Source of the DNA: Bettongia penicillata ogilbyi
Taxonomy: Eukaryota; Chordata; Mammalia; Diprotodontia; Potoroidae
DNA length: 64,000 bases
Direction: 5' to 3'
NCBI GenBank assembly: GCA_023548195.1
Contig: JAJHZJ010000531.1
Span: 8,295,900 to 8,359,899, forward strand
Part shown: one piece after another, positions 22,075-34,959 of the stretch
How positions within the stretch are numbered: the stretch's first letter is position 1
How the letters are laid out: each line of letters begins with the position of its first letter
The notes under the pieces: model-generated
The model's database searches: none
What the model was told of the DNA's origin: nothing
What the model saw: only the letters and a program-made list of their open reading frames with translations
Made by a program: the position numbers and the translations under genes

Positions 22075-22268
22075 TGCTTGCTTTCTCTTCCCATTAATCT
22101 GTGAGATCAAGAGCAAGGGCTTTCTTTTACCTTCTTTGTGCATCACCAATGCTTATCATAGTGCCTGCTACATAGCAGAAACTTATTACTTATTGCCTTG
22201 ACATTGTAATGGCAAGCTTAAACAAGATGACCTCTGAGGTTGCTTCCAGCTTGAAATTCTATTAGTTT
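22075..22268 (+). repeat. L2 3' terminus followed by SINE tail
   Basis: 'gagcaagggctttctttta', 'catcaccaatgcttatcata' and 'gtgcctgctacatagcagaa' match the L2 end ('cacagtgcctggcacatag'). 22216-22268 ('gatgacctctgaggttgctt') is the tail of the tRNA-derived SINE. Confidence 0.65.
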
Positions 22269-22339
22269 TTGATATTCCTCTGCTCTTAACTAACATCTCC
22301 ATCTGTAATCTAGTTCCCTAACTTCTGAGCTTCAACAAT

Positions 22340-22745
22340 TCCAACATTTTTAAGTATACAACTAGGCTGGAGGAAATGCCAAGTTTAAATAAAACAGTCT
22401 TTCCCTACCTGGAGTCTATAATCTAGTTGGGGGAAACAATACATATATAAATAAATACAAGTACTAAATGAAACACAAGAGGTATAAAGAAATATACGAT
22501 TACCCAGGAGGGAGAGATCATTTCCAACTGGGAAGACCAGGGAAGTTCAGTTTGTCTAAATCATAAGATATCTGGAGGGGAGAGATATAAGACTGGGAAA
22601 AACAAGATCATATGTTGTTGTGAAGGACCCTTTCAGCTAAGGGTTTTGAACTTTTAGTAAGAGCAAGGGTACCATATAAAGTGTTTTGAAGACATAAATG
22701 TCATCAGATCTGTACATAAGGAAAACAAAGAGTGTAAAAAGTAGA
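22340..22745 (+). repeat. Ancient interspersed repeat, longest copy here
   Basis: 'cctacctggagtctataatc', 'agttgggggaaacaataca' and later 'accctttcagctaagggttt' fit the same ancient family as 14110-14400, here about 400 bp. Confidence 0.5.
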
Positions 22746-22764
22746 TTGAAGAGGAAAGTTCAAG

Positions 22765-22865
22765 CAAGAGTTTCTAGCCTTTTTTTGTCATAGACACTTT
22801 GAAAGTCTGGCGAGGCCCAAATACCTCTTTTCAGAATGGTTCTTATGCATATATGACCTTGGTCA
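22765..22865 (+). mobile_element. hAT-type MITE fragment
   Basis: 'gagtttctagccttttttt', 'gtcatagacactttgaaag' and 'tctggcgaggcccaaatacc' match the left end of the MITE family at 16111. Confidence 0.5.
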
Positions 22866-23594
22866 TTAGCTAAAAGATATTCCACTAATATTACCTTGAA
22901 TTTATATGCCTGAATTTCACCTGTTGCTGTGTCATCTTAAATCAATGAATTCACTAATACCATTTCTCACAATAGGATTAACATAACAGGAGTTTAACTT
23001 TATAATTAAATAAACTCCTTGAATAAGTGGTACTCTTCTGTACAGAAGTGTATCAGACAAGCTAAAGCTCCTCACCATTAACGAAAAAGGAAAGTAACAG
23101 ACTCTCAGAGCTGGAATCAACCTCAGAGTCAGCCAGTATACTACATGAATAGGAGTTCTCCCACATTAATATCTTCCACAAGTGTAACTCAGCTTCAACT
23201 AAAAAACTATTAATAAGAAACTCATCTTCTCCCAATGTAACCCATTTCACTTAACAACTATAATGTTAAACAATTTTTCCTTATGTTAAAATGAAATCTG
23301 CTCGTCTGAAACTGGCACTGATTTACCCTAGTTTACACTCTGGGGCCAATCAAAAGAAAGCTAATCCCATCTTCTTCCATGTGCCAAGAGCCCAAATAAT
23401 TGAAAACAACTATCATATACCTGGTTACATGTCTTTCACCACGCTAATTATGCCCATTTCCTTCTATTAATCCCCTCACTTCATTGGTGATCTTTCACTG
23501 GATGTATTTCAGCTTAGAATGTATTCCACATCCTAAAGTATGGTGTCCAGAACTGAAGATAACGCTCCAAATATGACAGGACCAGGGAAGAGTA

Positions 23595-23790
23595 AAGAAG
23601 GGTTATTATATAAAATCACAGATCTAAAACTAGAAGGAACTTCTGATATCATCATATTCAACTTTCATAAAGAAACCAAGGCTTTACAGGAGAAATCAAA
23701 TGATCTGAAAAGGTCACTCAGGTAGTGACAAGGTCTAGACTTAACTCAGATCCTCTGACAACTAATCCAGTACTTTTTCCATTATGTCCA
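23595..23790 (-). repeat. CORE-SINE, antisense
   Basis: 'cacagatctaaaactagaag', 'aaagaaaccaaggctttaca' and 'gacttaactcagatcctctg' follow the antisense order. A shorter related piece may lie at 23098-23145 ('ctctcagagctggaatcaac'). Confidence 0.65.
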
Positions 23791-24121
23791 TGTGTTACTC
23801 TGGAACAAGAGTAAATCACTTCTTTTGGCTGCCATACATTATTAATTCATGTTGATCGTACAGCCCATTAAAACTTTAGTTCTTTTCTACACAGTGTAAT
23901 CTAGTCACATCCCTGCTCTGTGCATGTAAATTCTTTGAATTTACATGAAGAAATTCATATTTATCTATATGTTACACTTAATTCTATTAAATTTGGATTT
24001 TTCTAGCCCTTTTTTTGCACCTTGAATCAATCATACACAGTTCGTATGACCCCTTTCACCTTTGCATTGCCTGAAAATCTGCTAAGTATGTCACCTATAA
24101 TGATTTAAATCATTTTTAAAA

Positions 24122-24468
24122 CGCTAACTCTTTTTGTGGTGGCTAAGAATTGGAAATCATGACTTAGCTATTCTCAGTAATTCAATCATCCAAGGCAATC
24201 CCTCATGAAGAAGTTATACTATCTGCCTCCAGAGAAAGAACTGATATTGATTGAATCAGACTGAAGCATACCATTTTTCACTGTCTTTGATTTTTTTCTT
24301 TTACTCATCTTCTTATACAAAATAACTAATATGGAAATGTTTTACATAATTGCACCTGCATAACCTAAAACTGATTGCTTACCACCTCAGTGACAGGGAA
24401 GAGGAGGGACAGAATTTGGAACTCAAAACTTTAAATAAAAATGTGAAAAAAATTGAAAAAAAAAAAAG
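24122..24468 (+). mobile_element. 5'-truncated L1, 3' UTR only
   Basis: From 'ctctttttgtggtggctaag' (ORF2 C-terminal coding) through 'tgcctccagagaaagaactg', 'gcttaccacctcagtgacag' and the terminal 'gaatttggaactcaaaactt' to an A-run at 24457. The order matches the L1 3' ends at 10870 and 56740. The terminal motif is the one that HAL1 also carries. Confidence 0.8.
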
Positions 24469-26049
24469 TCAAACAACACAGGGTCAAGCATAGAACCCTA
24501 GGCACTACAATCTATTTCCTACTAGACTCATTAATCCAATAGTGACTTATTCGAGTTCAGTCAGCTAGTACTAAATCTGTGTAACCACTATCATAAAGGG
24601 GCACATCTCTTCCCGTTATCCATAAAAGTGACCTGAGATTGTAAAATCATTTTCTGATATCCATATATACCGTCTCACATTCTGCTGATCAGATCAAAAA
24701 AAGAGATTTGTTATAATCTGTACTTTTATGAAACTATGCTGGCTCTTGGTGACCACCGAAATTCTAACAGACTATTCCACTTATACTATACAAAATTCTA
24801 CAATTTTGTTAGGCATACAAGTCTACAGAAGAAACCTCAATATTCTTCAGTTTATATGAAAACTGGGATATTTGTCTAGGGCCATCCAGTACCTGTAGCA
24901 TCTTTTCTACACCTCACAATTTTCAAATAATACTGATGACTGAAACATCACTTCTTTCAAGTCTTCCAGCATCCTGGGATGCACAGGGTACAGACTAGGT
25001 GACTTGAATTCAGCCACCTAAATATTTATCTGGAGTTCCAATTACAATCTATTTTTTGTCCAATTCTCATCTCCCAAACTGAAACTCATTCTCCTTGGAA
25101 AAACAATAGAAGCAAAACAAGAATTGAATCATTTCTTGCTGTTGTCCATACCATTCCATCTAACCTAATAGGAGGCTAGCCCTTATTTGATCTTCCTTTG
25201 GCCTCTACAAGGTAATGTTTACCGCCAGTCTCAATGCAGAATTCTAAGTTCTACCTTGCCTCAATGTTTAATTTCTTTCCCTGCATTAAAATTTAAAATT
25301 CACCTTGCTTATTTCTCATGTTTTCTGCATTTGATTATAGGTATTCTGTTTGTACGTATTTTGTTATAGATACCATGTATTTTGTTGCTTCTCTTCTTGG
25401 ATATTGAATTAATGGTCTTCTTCACCTATGCTGTACCTGTTAATATCTGAGGTATCTGGCTTAGCAAATATATGGTGATAGCTTCTGCCCTTCCCTTCCA
25501 GGATAAGTTTCAGTTTAAGGGTCAGTTGGATAGATTTGCAGAAACATACTTTATAGCCATCCCTCATTAGGTGCAATCCATACTCCTGACCAACAGTTCA
25601 TTATTCCAATACTTTAGGTTGTGATCTAAGCAATCCAAATTCTGAGACATCATCTTCTTAACCAGCTGCTCCATTTCCCAAATCCGCCTTTCCTGATACA
25701 ACCTTCACTAAGCAGTAGTGATAAAAACCACTGCTCCCAGGACTTCAATTTCTTTTCCTTGACTTGCATAAATTATAATCCATTCTAGGTATCTTCTGAT
25801 GGGATTCACCATCTTTGTTCCCATTTGAATCACTGGTAGATAAGTAGTGGCTGTTAGATCTAACAAATCTCAGCTAAATGTACAAACAAGATAGATTATC
25901 TCCCAACTACTCAAGTAAGGTCAACACAGGACAGCAGCGGTACTCATTGGAAGTAAGCAGTTATTATTTGTCTCTTCCTCTTCTAGCCAGAACTTGATGG
26001 CTTCTACCCTCATGGCATCTATGGATCTACATCATAATTACAAGTTACA
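24469..26049. other. Unique sequence
   Basis: No recognisable gene, RNA or repeat. Open frames here are short, and I see no splice-bounded coding motifs. Confidence 0.3.
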
Positions 26050-26236
26050 GAGAACCTGAGAAATACAAGACTTAAATGTTTCTTGGTTGTTTTGACTGAT
26101 TTAAGAAGTTGCTCCTGATCAAAGGGTCCAGATCTAGCCTTGATGAGAACCTGAAAAATGGAAGACTCAAATGTTTCTTGGTTGTTTTGACTAAGAGTTG
26201 CTCCTGATCAAAGTGTCCATGGTCTACCCTTGATGG
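26050..26236 (+). repeat. ~95-bp tandem duplication
   Basis: Two adjacent copies start at 26050 and 26145 ('gagaacctgagaaatacaag' and 'gagaacctgaaaaatggaag'). Both run through 'tttcttggttgttttgact' and 'gttgctcctgatcaaag'. They differ by several substitutions and a short deletion in the second. Confidence 0.9.
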
Positions 26237-28180
26237 GGCAAATTTCAAATCTACTACTTAGCTGCAAAATTTCATTGGAAATTCATTCTTCCATTCACTT
26301 CTTTCCTCCAACCCCTAGACACAAGTTATAATTCTCCTTTGTCTCAAAAGTATTTTCTTCATCTGTTTTCCCTTTGAAAAACTTGTACAATAAGAAAAAA
26401 AATTATTTCTGTTTATACTCCTCAGAACTCAAAATTCTTCCTTTAGTCCTTTAATTTTTCCTCTCCTAAAAGATCAACTTATACTATGTCCACTGATAAT
26501 ATCATTTAATGCTGTTAGAAGCACAAAAAGCATTATCTCTGCAGGTCACTGTAAAGTTTCCTAATCCTTGTGGCCAACACTTATGGATAACTACCCTCAA
26601 GTCTTGTTTATGAGGTCCTAAGTAGAAATCCAATTTCCAGTGATTTCTGGCCTCCTTTTTCCTTCAATGATCAAACTTGTTACATTTTACTTTGGTCTCG
26701 TCTCTTTGCTCTCAATGTCTTCTGCTCCCACTGGCCCCTGAGAACACATAGAATGCTTTCCCATTTTGGTTATCTGACCTAGGATTTCACAATAACCTAA
26801 CCTGCTTAGCTACCTTCTGTGATTACAAATTTCCTTACAAAGCCCCAATTGAAATGAAAGTTCCCTTAGCTTTTGATTGTGAAATCTTAAATATTAAGTC
26901 TGACATAATTTTCAGAGCTAAAGACCTCAAATCACCTAAATATTCCTTCTGAATCTTTTAGAACTTGTTATCCAACAAAGTAGGAAACCTGGGACTGAAT
27001 GATAGTACAGTACCACAAATTCAGTCACATCAGGTAGAAAATATCCTGAATCTAGCCAGAAATTTAAAAAACAAACAAAAAAAAAAAACAAAAACAAAAA
27101 TTCAACACCATTCAATTGTACTGTGATAGGTAATGCAACAAATAAGAGTTTCATAGAGTATTTCTTATTTCACAGATATATCATCACTAGAAAAACAACG
27201 GTGTTAAAGAGATGCATTTTTTTTGAGGGGGAGAAAGGCAACAGAAGAAGGCAGTAAATAGGGATTACTGAAATATAATTCTCAAAGTAAGATCAAGTTT
27301 AATTTTTATTATTCAACTCTAGACACGTAATCATATATTTGGAGTGAAAATCCAAGATACCATACTGATAATTAAATGGGCCCATCAATTCTGCAGCATT
27401 TCAATCTTGTAAGTATTTTTCAGCCACTGTTTTTCTGTGGTCATCATGATTTCACTGTCCTAGGTTTCTTTCAAGGGAGTGTTTGGGGCTTCCATGCCAC
27501 TGACATAAAGATATCTAAGAAAGACATTTGCAGAACTTTGCCAAACAGGAAATCCTTGTTTTGGGAATCATTTTCTAGGCAAAACCATAGCACTGATTAC
27601 TGCATATCTTCCATATGTAACACCTCATTTTGATTATAATACTCTGTTCACTAGACAAAAATTGTACTTACATTAGTTTTATATGCTCTAAATGTAGAAA
27701 CAGGAGATACCTTGTCTGAGGAGTACCTTTAAAGCTGCATTTCCTGTTGATTGCTTTTTGAAGGTAAAAGGGATCTAAATCAGTTGTGTGACCATAAACA
27801 CATACTGTTTTAGAAAAAAACATTGCACAAGCTTCCCTTTTCCTTTATCATATTTTCACATAGGATATCCTCAAGAAATAAACAGACTATTCTCAGACAT
27901 TTTATTGATAGGAGAAAGCAGGTGTATAAGTGTTTACTGATATCTCCTCAACTGCTCTTAAGTCTTACTGATACCTTTCATTTTTCATACTAGTTATTTA
28001 CAGACATAACCCTCTTATCCTACATGTTTCACACACCTCCACTCCATAAACAAATAGAAACCAGTACCTTTTCTGATTGCTCATTGATCTTTTCCATTCT
28101 TTTGGATTCTCCTTTTCAGACACAGTAAGAATCTATCCTCAAATGCCCTTAAAATTGTGTTATTTCCAGGATGAATTTCT
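26237..28180. other. Unique sequence
   Basis: Nothing convincing except an A/C-rich low-complexity run at 27068-27100. Scattered short open frames carry no family resemblance. Confidence 0.3.
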
Positions 28181-28184
28181 TTTA

Positions 28185-28380
28185 TAATGTATTTCAAGAT
28201 GTGGTGGAAAGCATATTGCACTTTTGAGTTAGAAGATCTGTGTGTAAAATCTTTGTTTTACCACTCACTGTGTGAACTTTTGGCAAGAAACTTCACCTTT
28301 CTAGGACTCAGTTTTCTCACCCAAATACAGGAGTTAGATTAGATAATTTTTAATGTTGCTTCAAGCTTTAATATTCTGTA
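28185..28380 (+). repeat. CORE-SINE
   Basis: 'gatgtggtggaaagcatatt', 'ttttaccactcactgtgtga' and 'ctaggactcagttttctca' in sense order, ending with the degraded SINE tail. Confidence 0.65.
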
Positions 28381-28424
28381 GTTCTTTCTTTTCAAACTTA
28401 TGTGCAATTTCAGAACACAGTGTT

Positions 28425-28620
28425 GAAGCTACAAGAAATCTTGTAAATCATCTAGTACAACCCCTTAATTTTAAAGAACCAGCAACCCGAAGAGAAGCAG
28501 TGAATTGTCCAAAGATATGCAGTTCTGAAGAGCTCAAACTAAAGGCCAAATTTTCTGACTCAAAATCTACCATTCCCTCTACAACATCATGCTGGCTACC
28601 TTGCTTCCAATATTTTTACT
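28425..28620 (-). repeat. CORE-SINE, antisense
   Basis: 'aaatcatctagtacaacccc', 'gaagagaagcagtgaattgt' and 'aggccaaattttctgactc' are the antisense SINE order. The open frame across it is incidental. Confidence 0.65.
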
Positions 28621-28744
28621 GATAAGAACAAATCCCTACTAAACAGCAGCTAATGTGTTTTGTTTTGTGTCAGTTTGTTGTCTTCTTTTCAGTTTAATCT
28701 ACAAATTCGGAGAAATTTCTGTAGTTTAGTTGAACTTCATGTCA

Positions 28745-28880
28745 AGCTCACTGAAGCCTGACTTTCTCCTTAACCTGTTTTCACTGTTCCCCAAACCCCA
28801 CATGCACTACTGTTTATTCAAGTTCTTTAGGTATCCTCCTCAGTGGTATTTTCCCAGCAAATTTTGTCATTGGCTGCCAT
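28745..28880 (+). repeat. Possible L2 fragment
   Basis: 'cactgttccccaaacccca' and 'catgcactactgtttattc' resemble the 'ctgttccccaaacatgcc' block of L2. Weak match. Confidence 0.35.
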
Positions 28881-29339
28881 GTATCTCTAGTAGGTCAGAA
28901 GTGCTGATTAGCTCAGGTGGTTTCTCAGTTCTTTCGGCCTCTTCATTGTGACAAGTACTGTGCCTCAGTTAAACTTCTCAAGGAAATGATTCAGGGTTAA
29001 TGCTTTAATTTTTTTCTAGACTCCATTTTTTAAAAAGTCAACAGCTTCCTTTAGATTGATCAGATCATTTAGTGCTCTCCAGTTCCATTAGTATTCAATT
29101 ATCTTCTTGAATGAAGTATTTGTAATGAACCAATGTGAAGCCTATGAGCAAAACTTTGGCCTCTTCCTTTTCTTGAACCCAAACAATATTTTCCAGTTTT
29201 GATGACTTCCCCATGCTGGCTTTCACATCAAAGTAATAAGGACATTAAAATATATTTTGATTTAATTAGTAATTCTTCTGAAGTTCTTAGTAAAACTTCT
29301 CTTTGTTCTCTGTAACACATATACCTGCAATTACTAAAA

Positions 29340-29535
29340 ATGCACTGTAGTGGAAAGAATACTAATTCTTGAAGCCAGGGAAATTGGGTTAAAATCTTGC
29401 CTGATGTTTACTCCTTCTGTGCCTAGGGGCAAATCAGAGTCTTTCTGGGCCTCAGTTTCATCTGCAAAGTAAGAATCAAACTAGATGGTCTCTGAGATCC
29501 TTTCAATTCTAAAGCTATGAACCTATGATCACTGC
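29340..29535 (+). repeat. CORE-SINE
   Basis: 'gcactgtagtggaaagaata', 'ctgggcctcagtttcatctg' and the tail 'ctagatggtctctgagatcc' are in sense order. Confidence 0.75.
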
Positions 29536-29587
29536 TGTCATTTCCTTTGCTTATGAAATGTACCATGAAATAACTGTTTTATTGAAA

Positions 29588-29760
29588 GGCAGTATGGTAT
29601 AGCAGAAAGTACAGGAATTGGAGTAAGAAAACCTAACACAAATTATGTGACCATGGGCAAAAGACAACCTATTTAAGTGTCCTCATTAGAAAAATGCAGA
29701 TACCAGTATTACCTATACTTGTAAATCTTAAGTCACTAAATAAATGTGAATTAATAGTTT
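29588..29760 (+). repeat. CORE-SINE
   Basis: 'ggcagtatggtatagcagaa', 'tatgtgaccatgggcaaaag' and 'gtaaatcttaagtcactaaa' in sense order; degraded. Confidence 0.65.
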
Positions 29761-30094
29761 GGTGCCTTTGGACAAAAGATGAAACCAAAGCATGTCAACT
29801 CCTTGACATTTTTGCAAGCCATTCTCCCAATTACCTTCAATTTCTTTAAACCTGGTTTCATTTACCACAAGTCAATACGCATGTAGTTCAGTTCATTTAG
29901 TATGTTAATTCACTGACAGCTAAATAAATAACATATAATAAGAGTATCAACGGTTAAAAGACTTATTTGTAGATGGTCTGAGAACTATGTGATTTGTAAC
30001 ACCCTTTGCCTCCTTTTTGGCTATTATGTCATTGTACTAGTGTAGGCAGAAGAGTGCTATATGAGACTGAAAAGTCACTTTGTGCCTGTGTAAG

Positions 30095-30190
30095 CTTGAG
30101 CAGGGAGTTTCAGTCTTTGTATTTTGTATCCCCAGTCCTTAGTAGTGCCTGATATATAGCAGAACTAGATAAAAATAAATACTTCATTTA
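30095..30190 (+). repeat. L2 3' terminus
   Basis: 'ttgtatccccagtccttagt', 'agtgcctgatatatagcaga' and a terminal 'aaataaatacttc' match the L2 3' end. Confidence 0.65.
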
Positions 30191-31589
30191 AATGGTCAGT
30201 GCAATTCATCACCTAGTAACCCTTTTATGAACTCTCAATAGTATTGGCATGGTTAACTACCACCCATTTTTGAAACCTCACTTCCTCACTTCCTATGATA
30301 CATTGTAACAAGTTCTTCTATATGGTAGCTTTTTCTGTTTTTCCTTCCTTTTCCCATTCCCTGTATGTTGGAGTTACTTAGAGTTCTATTCTCATCTTTC
30401 TGTCAATTTACTGATTCCTGGCTTGTAATACTAGCCTTATGCACATTGCTCCAAAATGTATTAACTATGTCAACTTTTTCTCCCAAGTTCCATACTCACA
30501 TTTCCAACTGTCTGTTGGTTATCACCTCTATACTTCTTGATGAAACTAGTTATTTCCCCCTTTAGAAAAAAAAAATTCCTCTGATTCCTATTTTTACTTA
30601 CGGTACCACACATTTATCATTTACAAAAACTCAGTGTAATAATCTGACTACTCACCTACTCTGAAAATATCTAATCAGATGTTATCATTATTCTCCCTCA
30701 GTTACGTTCCCTTCTCTTCTATACTGCAACTGTGCTAGCTGAAGTTCTCATCACCTTACATAGGCTACTCTTAACCACATAGCTTTCGTAACTGGTTGCA
30801 TCCTCCTACTTCAATCTAATTTACTGTTTGCAAAATCAATGTTTCTAAACTATAACTTTGACAAGATGATCCTCTGCTGATTAACACTTCCTGTCCCATT
30901 ACTCAATGTCCTCCAAACTACTGCCCACAAAGAGTCTGTTCAATACATAACTATACTTTCAGGTCATATGCCACACCTTCCATAAACCCCCAATTTAGAG
31001 CTAACTTTGCTAAAAAATGAACTTTCACAAAACTTTGAACATTATTTCTCATGTTACACTAACTTGGCAAACATCCTCTATCACCTTATACATTATAAAT
31101 TTAATAGGACTAAGGTGATACCTTACTATTTTCTACACATCTTACTGTCCAGTATACTACCCTGAATATATGCCTTGAGGAAACCTTTTCTTTTTTTTTT
31201 AATATATGCTCAAATACTACCTAGGATGAAAGAATCTCTATTTCACCGGATAAAACTAAACAATGAACAGTCTATTAAAGAATAAAACAATAATAATGTA
31301 AACACAACGTCCATTAAAGAAATCTACACAGGATGGGAAACCTCATATCTATCTAAACCTATCCAAAAACTTGGTTATTTTAACCTGAGTTATATTTAAT
31401 CAGAGGCAACTTTTAATAGACAATGACTTAATAAATTTCACTCATTCTGAAGATTTTTTACCTTCTTACATGTTTGATCCAACTTTATTTTTTAAAATAC
31501 TCATTCATTTCACAAGTCTTGTTTTCTGTATACATTAAGTACTGGGGAAAGATCTTTTTCTTCCACTCAGAGTTTATTCTGTTTAGCTA
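30191..31589. other. Mostly unrecognised sequence, possible L2 traces
   Basis: A stretch near 30840-31000 ('ctttgacaagatgatcctct') faintly recalls upstream L2 coding sequence, but the match is too weak to annotate. No gene is evident. Confidence 0.25.
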
Positions 31590-31594
31590 GTCGC

Positions 31595-31675
31595 AGAATG
31601 ACAAAATCATATTTGAAAGTTGGAAGGGACTTTGGCAACCACTTAGGTCAACTAATTCAAATTTACATTTTTACT
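31595..31675 (-). repeat. SINE fragment, antisense
   Basis: 'aatcatatttgaaagttgga' and 'agggactttggcaaccactt' match the antisense 3' end of the tRNA-derived SINE. Confidence 0.5.
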
Positions 31676-33135
31676 GGGCCTCCTTCAAAAACAATGACGC
31701 TAAAATTAATGACACAGCTATTATATCAGTGGTTTGTATTGGGAAAAATAGAAATATCTGCTCTATTCCTGCTAGTAAAAGCCAAATTTATGCCATATTT
31801 CCTACATATCTAAAATACAGATGAAAATTCAACAAACATAATTAAGCATACCTGAATGAATTAAGATGAAAAGGATGGAGGTTCCTATGAGAGGTCTTCT
31901 TGCACTAGGTTGTTCCAACTATGAGACTACAGGGTTGAAGCTTCATCGATTAGGCTCAGGCCACCCAGGGAGAGCTGGGGCAGAGATTTTTTTGCCTGTA
32001 ACTCAGACTTGGCCTGCTGTATTCCTTTTCTCTCTCCTTGTCTCTCTTATTTGACTGTCCACAATACAAAACTGAAGAATACTTGTAAAATATAATATTT
32101 AATGAATTTTAAAATTCTTTGTACTTAAATTGTCTGTGATAAAAAAAAATTTAGTCAGGTATGTTTATTTTTTAACATGAAATCAACTTTAAAAAATACT
32201 CTGGTTCCATGACCTCTGATTTACAAAAAAACAAACAAACAAACAAAAAATCTCAATAGAGGGTGGCAAAATTATAAAGAAATTATATAGTTTGCAGGAT
32301 GAACTGCATCTGTAAACTTTTAAATTTTATACTTAAAACCATAATAACAAAAATGGCTCTAATTTAGTATAATACTAAGAAATATACTCTCAAATCTTTG
32401 TATGTAATTTAACATATTTAAGTATGCTTTCTTTTTAGAAGAGAAAAGAAGAATCACTGGAAGGAAAACAATCCATAGCCATATGAGGAAGTTTTTTTCC
32501 TAACATAATTTTCAGGAGAGGCAAGAACAAATTTTGGATTGGAAAGACAAAGCTTGGAAGTTCCAAAGAGAACTAATTAAAAGTTATCTTTGTAGTAGTG
32601 GTTTCTCAAGGCTGATCTTACCAAACTGATCCTTATGCCATAATTACCATTATGAAATCAGTCTTTATATTTGAGCACTCACTTCACATCACCCCCTACT
32701 TCACTTAGTTCTTAAATTTGATAATACTAGTCAGTGGTAACCATTTGGTTAGTCAACTCAATTCCATATATCTCTAATTATCTCAAATCTTCCTTCTCCA
32801 ACCTACTTACTCTAGAGCTTTTAAAATTAGATTTCTTTATAACCTTAAGATTAAAAAGTTTGCTACTTTTCTTGTTCATCTCTAACTTTTAATTTTCACT
32901 ATCAGATCATCATTTTATATGTATGTAAATGTTATCAAATTCTGAGGAAACTGTCAAGCAAAAACTGGTATAAAATGTACTAACACACTCAAGTAATAAG
33001 GGTTCCCCCCAAAAAGAGTAGTTCGATTGAAAAATGGTCAAATCTACATTTCAAGAGCTATTTGCAAATAACTGATTTACTGTTCACAACTGTAAAAGAA
33101 AAAGATAACTTGAGCATCTAATATGACACTTTCTG
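31676..33135. other. Unique AT-rich sequence
   Basis: Only a short (CAAA)n tract at about 32228-32250 stands out. No gene or identifiable repeat. Confidence 0.3.
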
Positions 33136-33139
33136 ATGT

Positions 33140-33500
33140 CCTTCCTATGACAATGCTTGCCCTGCACTGCTTCTATATAATACTAAGAAGCAGGGGAAAG
33201 AAGTTTATTAGTATGAGACATTGCAGGGATACAATATCTCCTCAACTTCACGTCAACCACAGGCAGGATCAGATTATCCACTTGCGTTCAGTCAGGCTTA
33301 AAGTCTGCCAGGTGTCAGCGGGGAAATTGACTCAGGAGAATCCCACCTCAGCCCATGCTGAACAGCCACTCTCCCACCCTTTCCATGAGATCACCTTTTG
33401 CAGTTCATACTAGCATCTCATCAGCTTACTAGCATCATGGATTGGAAGCTCAGACCACCATTCTTGCTATCCACACCTGGAGTTAGACTCAGAACAGTCA
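33140..33500 (-). other. Possible old solo LTR, weak
   Basis: This block is more GC-rich than its flanks. Read on the minus strand it has an AATAAACTTC hexamer context (about 33200-33212) downstream of a CTGACACCTGGCAG-like segment, which is the layout of an LTR R region. I found no TG/CA termini or target-site duplication, so it may be unique sequence. The plus-strand open frame of 96 codons here has no recognisable motif. Confidence 0.2.
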
Positions 33501-33689
33501 CTTAATAGTCCCACAGCATCTAAAAATGGCAAGTTCCAATAACCAGGTTTCAAATATGATTACAGTTTCACTTTGGCTAAGGAACATCTTTTGAGGCAAG
33601 TCTTAAGTGGCTTATATGCCTTTCTATACATGTTCTAGTTCCTGAATTGAATTGATTTTTTGTAATTACTTTATTTTATGCATTTTAAA

Positions 33690-33770
33690 ATATTATTCTG
33701 TAAAGGGGTTCACAGGTTTCACCAGAATTCTAAGTCTAGGACACAAGAAAAGTTAGGAATCTCTAGTTGA
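33690..33770 (-). mobile_element. hAT-type MITE fragment
   Basis: 'ttctgtaaaggggttcacag', 'tttcaccagaattctaagtc' and 'gttaggaatctctag' form the reverse orientation of the MITE at 16111. Confidence 0.5.
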
Positions 33771-33929
33771 CTGTGATTCAAATTGAATTCAATTTTTTAA
33801 AATTATCATTTTTATATTTTGTTTAGAAAACACTCCAAAAATATCCAACCACTACATCCCAAAAAAGTACATTACTAAAAAATTTTCAAGGTTCTTCCCA
33901 AAAACAATCTCTGCATTCTAATGAATCTA

Positions 33930-34225
33930 TTCCATACTCATGCTTGCCTCCACATCTGTCTTATTCTCCTTGCCTGGAATTGTCCTTTTCACCTATTTCT
34001 CATATATCATATGAAGAACTGGACTACTCCAGTCTTAAAAGATGTTCTCTTGTTCTTACCCTAGAATCTGACACCATTTCATACTGCTGTGCATTAACTG
34101 TTTCATGTGTTATCTTCTCAGCTCCACTATAAAAGTATTCCAGGCCAGAGACCTCTTATAGTTTTAGATCTCCTATGGCAAGTGTTGAATCCGGAAGATG
34201 GATGCTCAGTAAATATTATTTTCCA
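33930..34225 (+). repeat. L2 LINE 3' part
   Basis: 'ccttgcctggaattgtcctt', 'ccaggccagagacctcttat' and 'gatgctcagtaaatattat' follow the L2 3' UTR order. Confidence 0.6.
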
Positions 34226-34331
34226 TGCCCCTGACACTTGCTTTCTCTACCTTCAAATATTAAAGTATATTCTTTCTAACCATAATGTCCTCTATACCAA
34301 TAGGTATACTTACAAATTTTAGGAGCAGAAC

Positions 34332-34362
34332 AAGGCACACACACATACACACATATACATAT

Positions 34363-34396
<34 letters not shown>
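34332..34396 (+). repeat. (CA)n microsatellite
   Basis: CA repeat with TA interruptions in its first half and a pure 3' half. Confidence 0.95.
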
Positions 34397-34398
<2 letters not shown>

Positions 34399-34959
34399 CT
34401 TTACCAAGAGAGGTAGTATTTATCATTCTGAGAGCTGGGAGAGGAAGGTAGGGTTAGTGTCTGCCTCAGTGTCCTTTCCTAAACAATGACACTCAACCAG
34501 GTTTGAAATCAATGGTAGTTCTGAAGCAGTTTCAGAGTATTTCTGAAACTCTTCTAAGATCTAATCAAACCAACGGTATCACAGGCATTTCCACGACCTT
34601 GGGTAAATATATATAATAACAATGACTTTTAACGGCTTTAGTTACAAACTCTGATCAATGGCAATAACAAACCAGATTTCAGGAAACTCATGATAAAACA
34701 CAAGCTGACAAAGAGATGCATGAACTCAAAAGTGCAGACTGAAATGTATTTTGTTTTTTGGGACATGGCAAATGGCAGGATTTGACTGACTATACATGTT
34801 TATAATGGAGTTTTTCTTTCTTTTCTCAGTGGCAGATGGGGTTGATAGAGGAGGTAAGAAAGGTGAATCTTGAAATTTTTAAATGAGTTTTTAACAAGAA
34901 ATGATAAAAATATAGATTTAGAGAATAAATTTCAAGGAACTGAAAATAGTATTGAGGAA

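Noticed and set aside
33123..33413. 96-codon frame in a GC-richer block
   Set aside because: No motif, no splice-site support in the RPRD1A direction; may be an old LTR.
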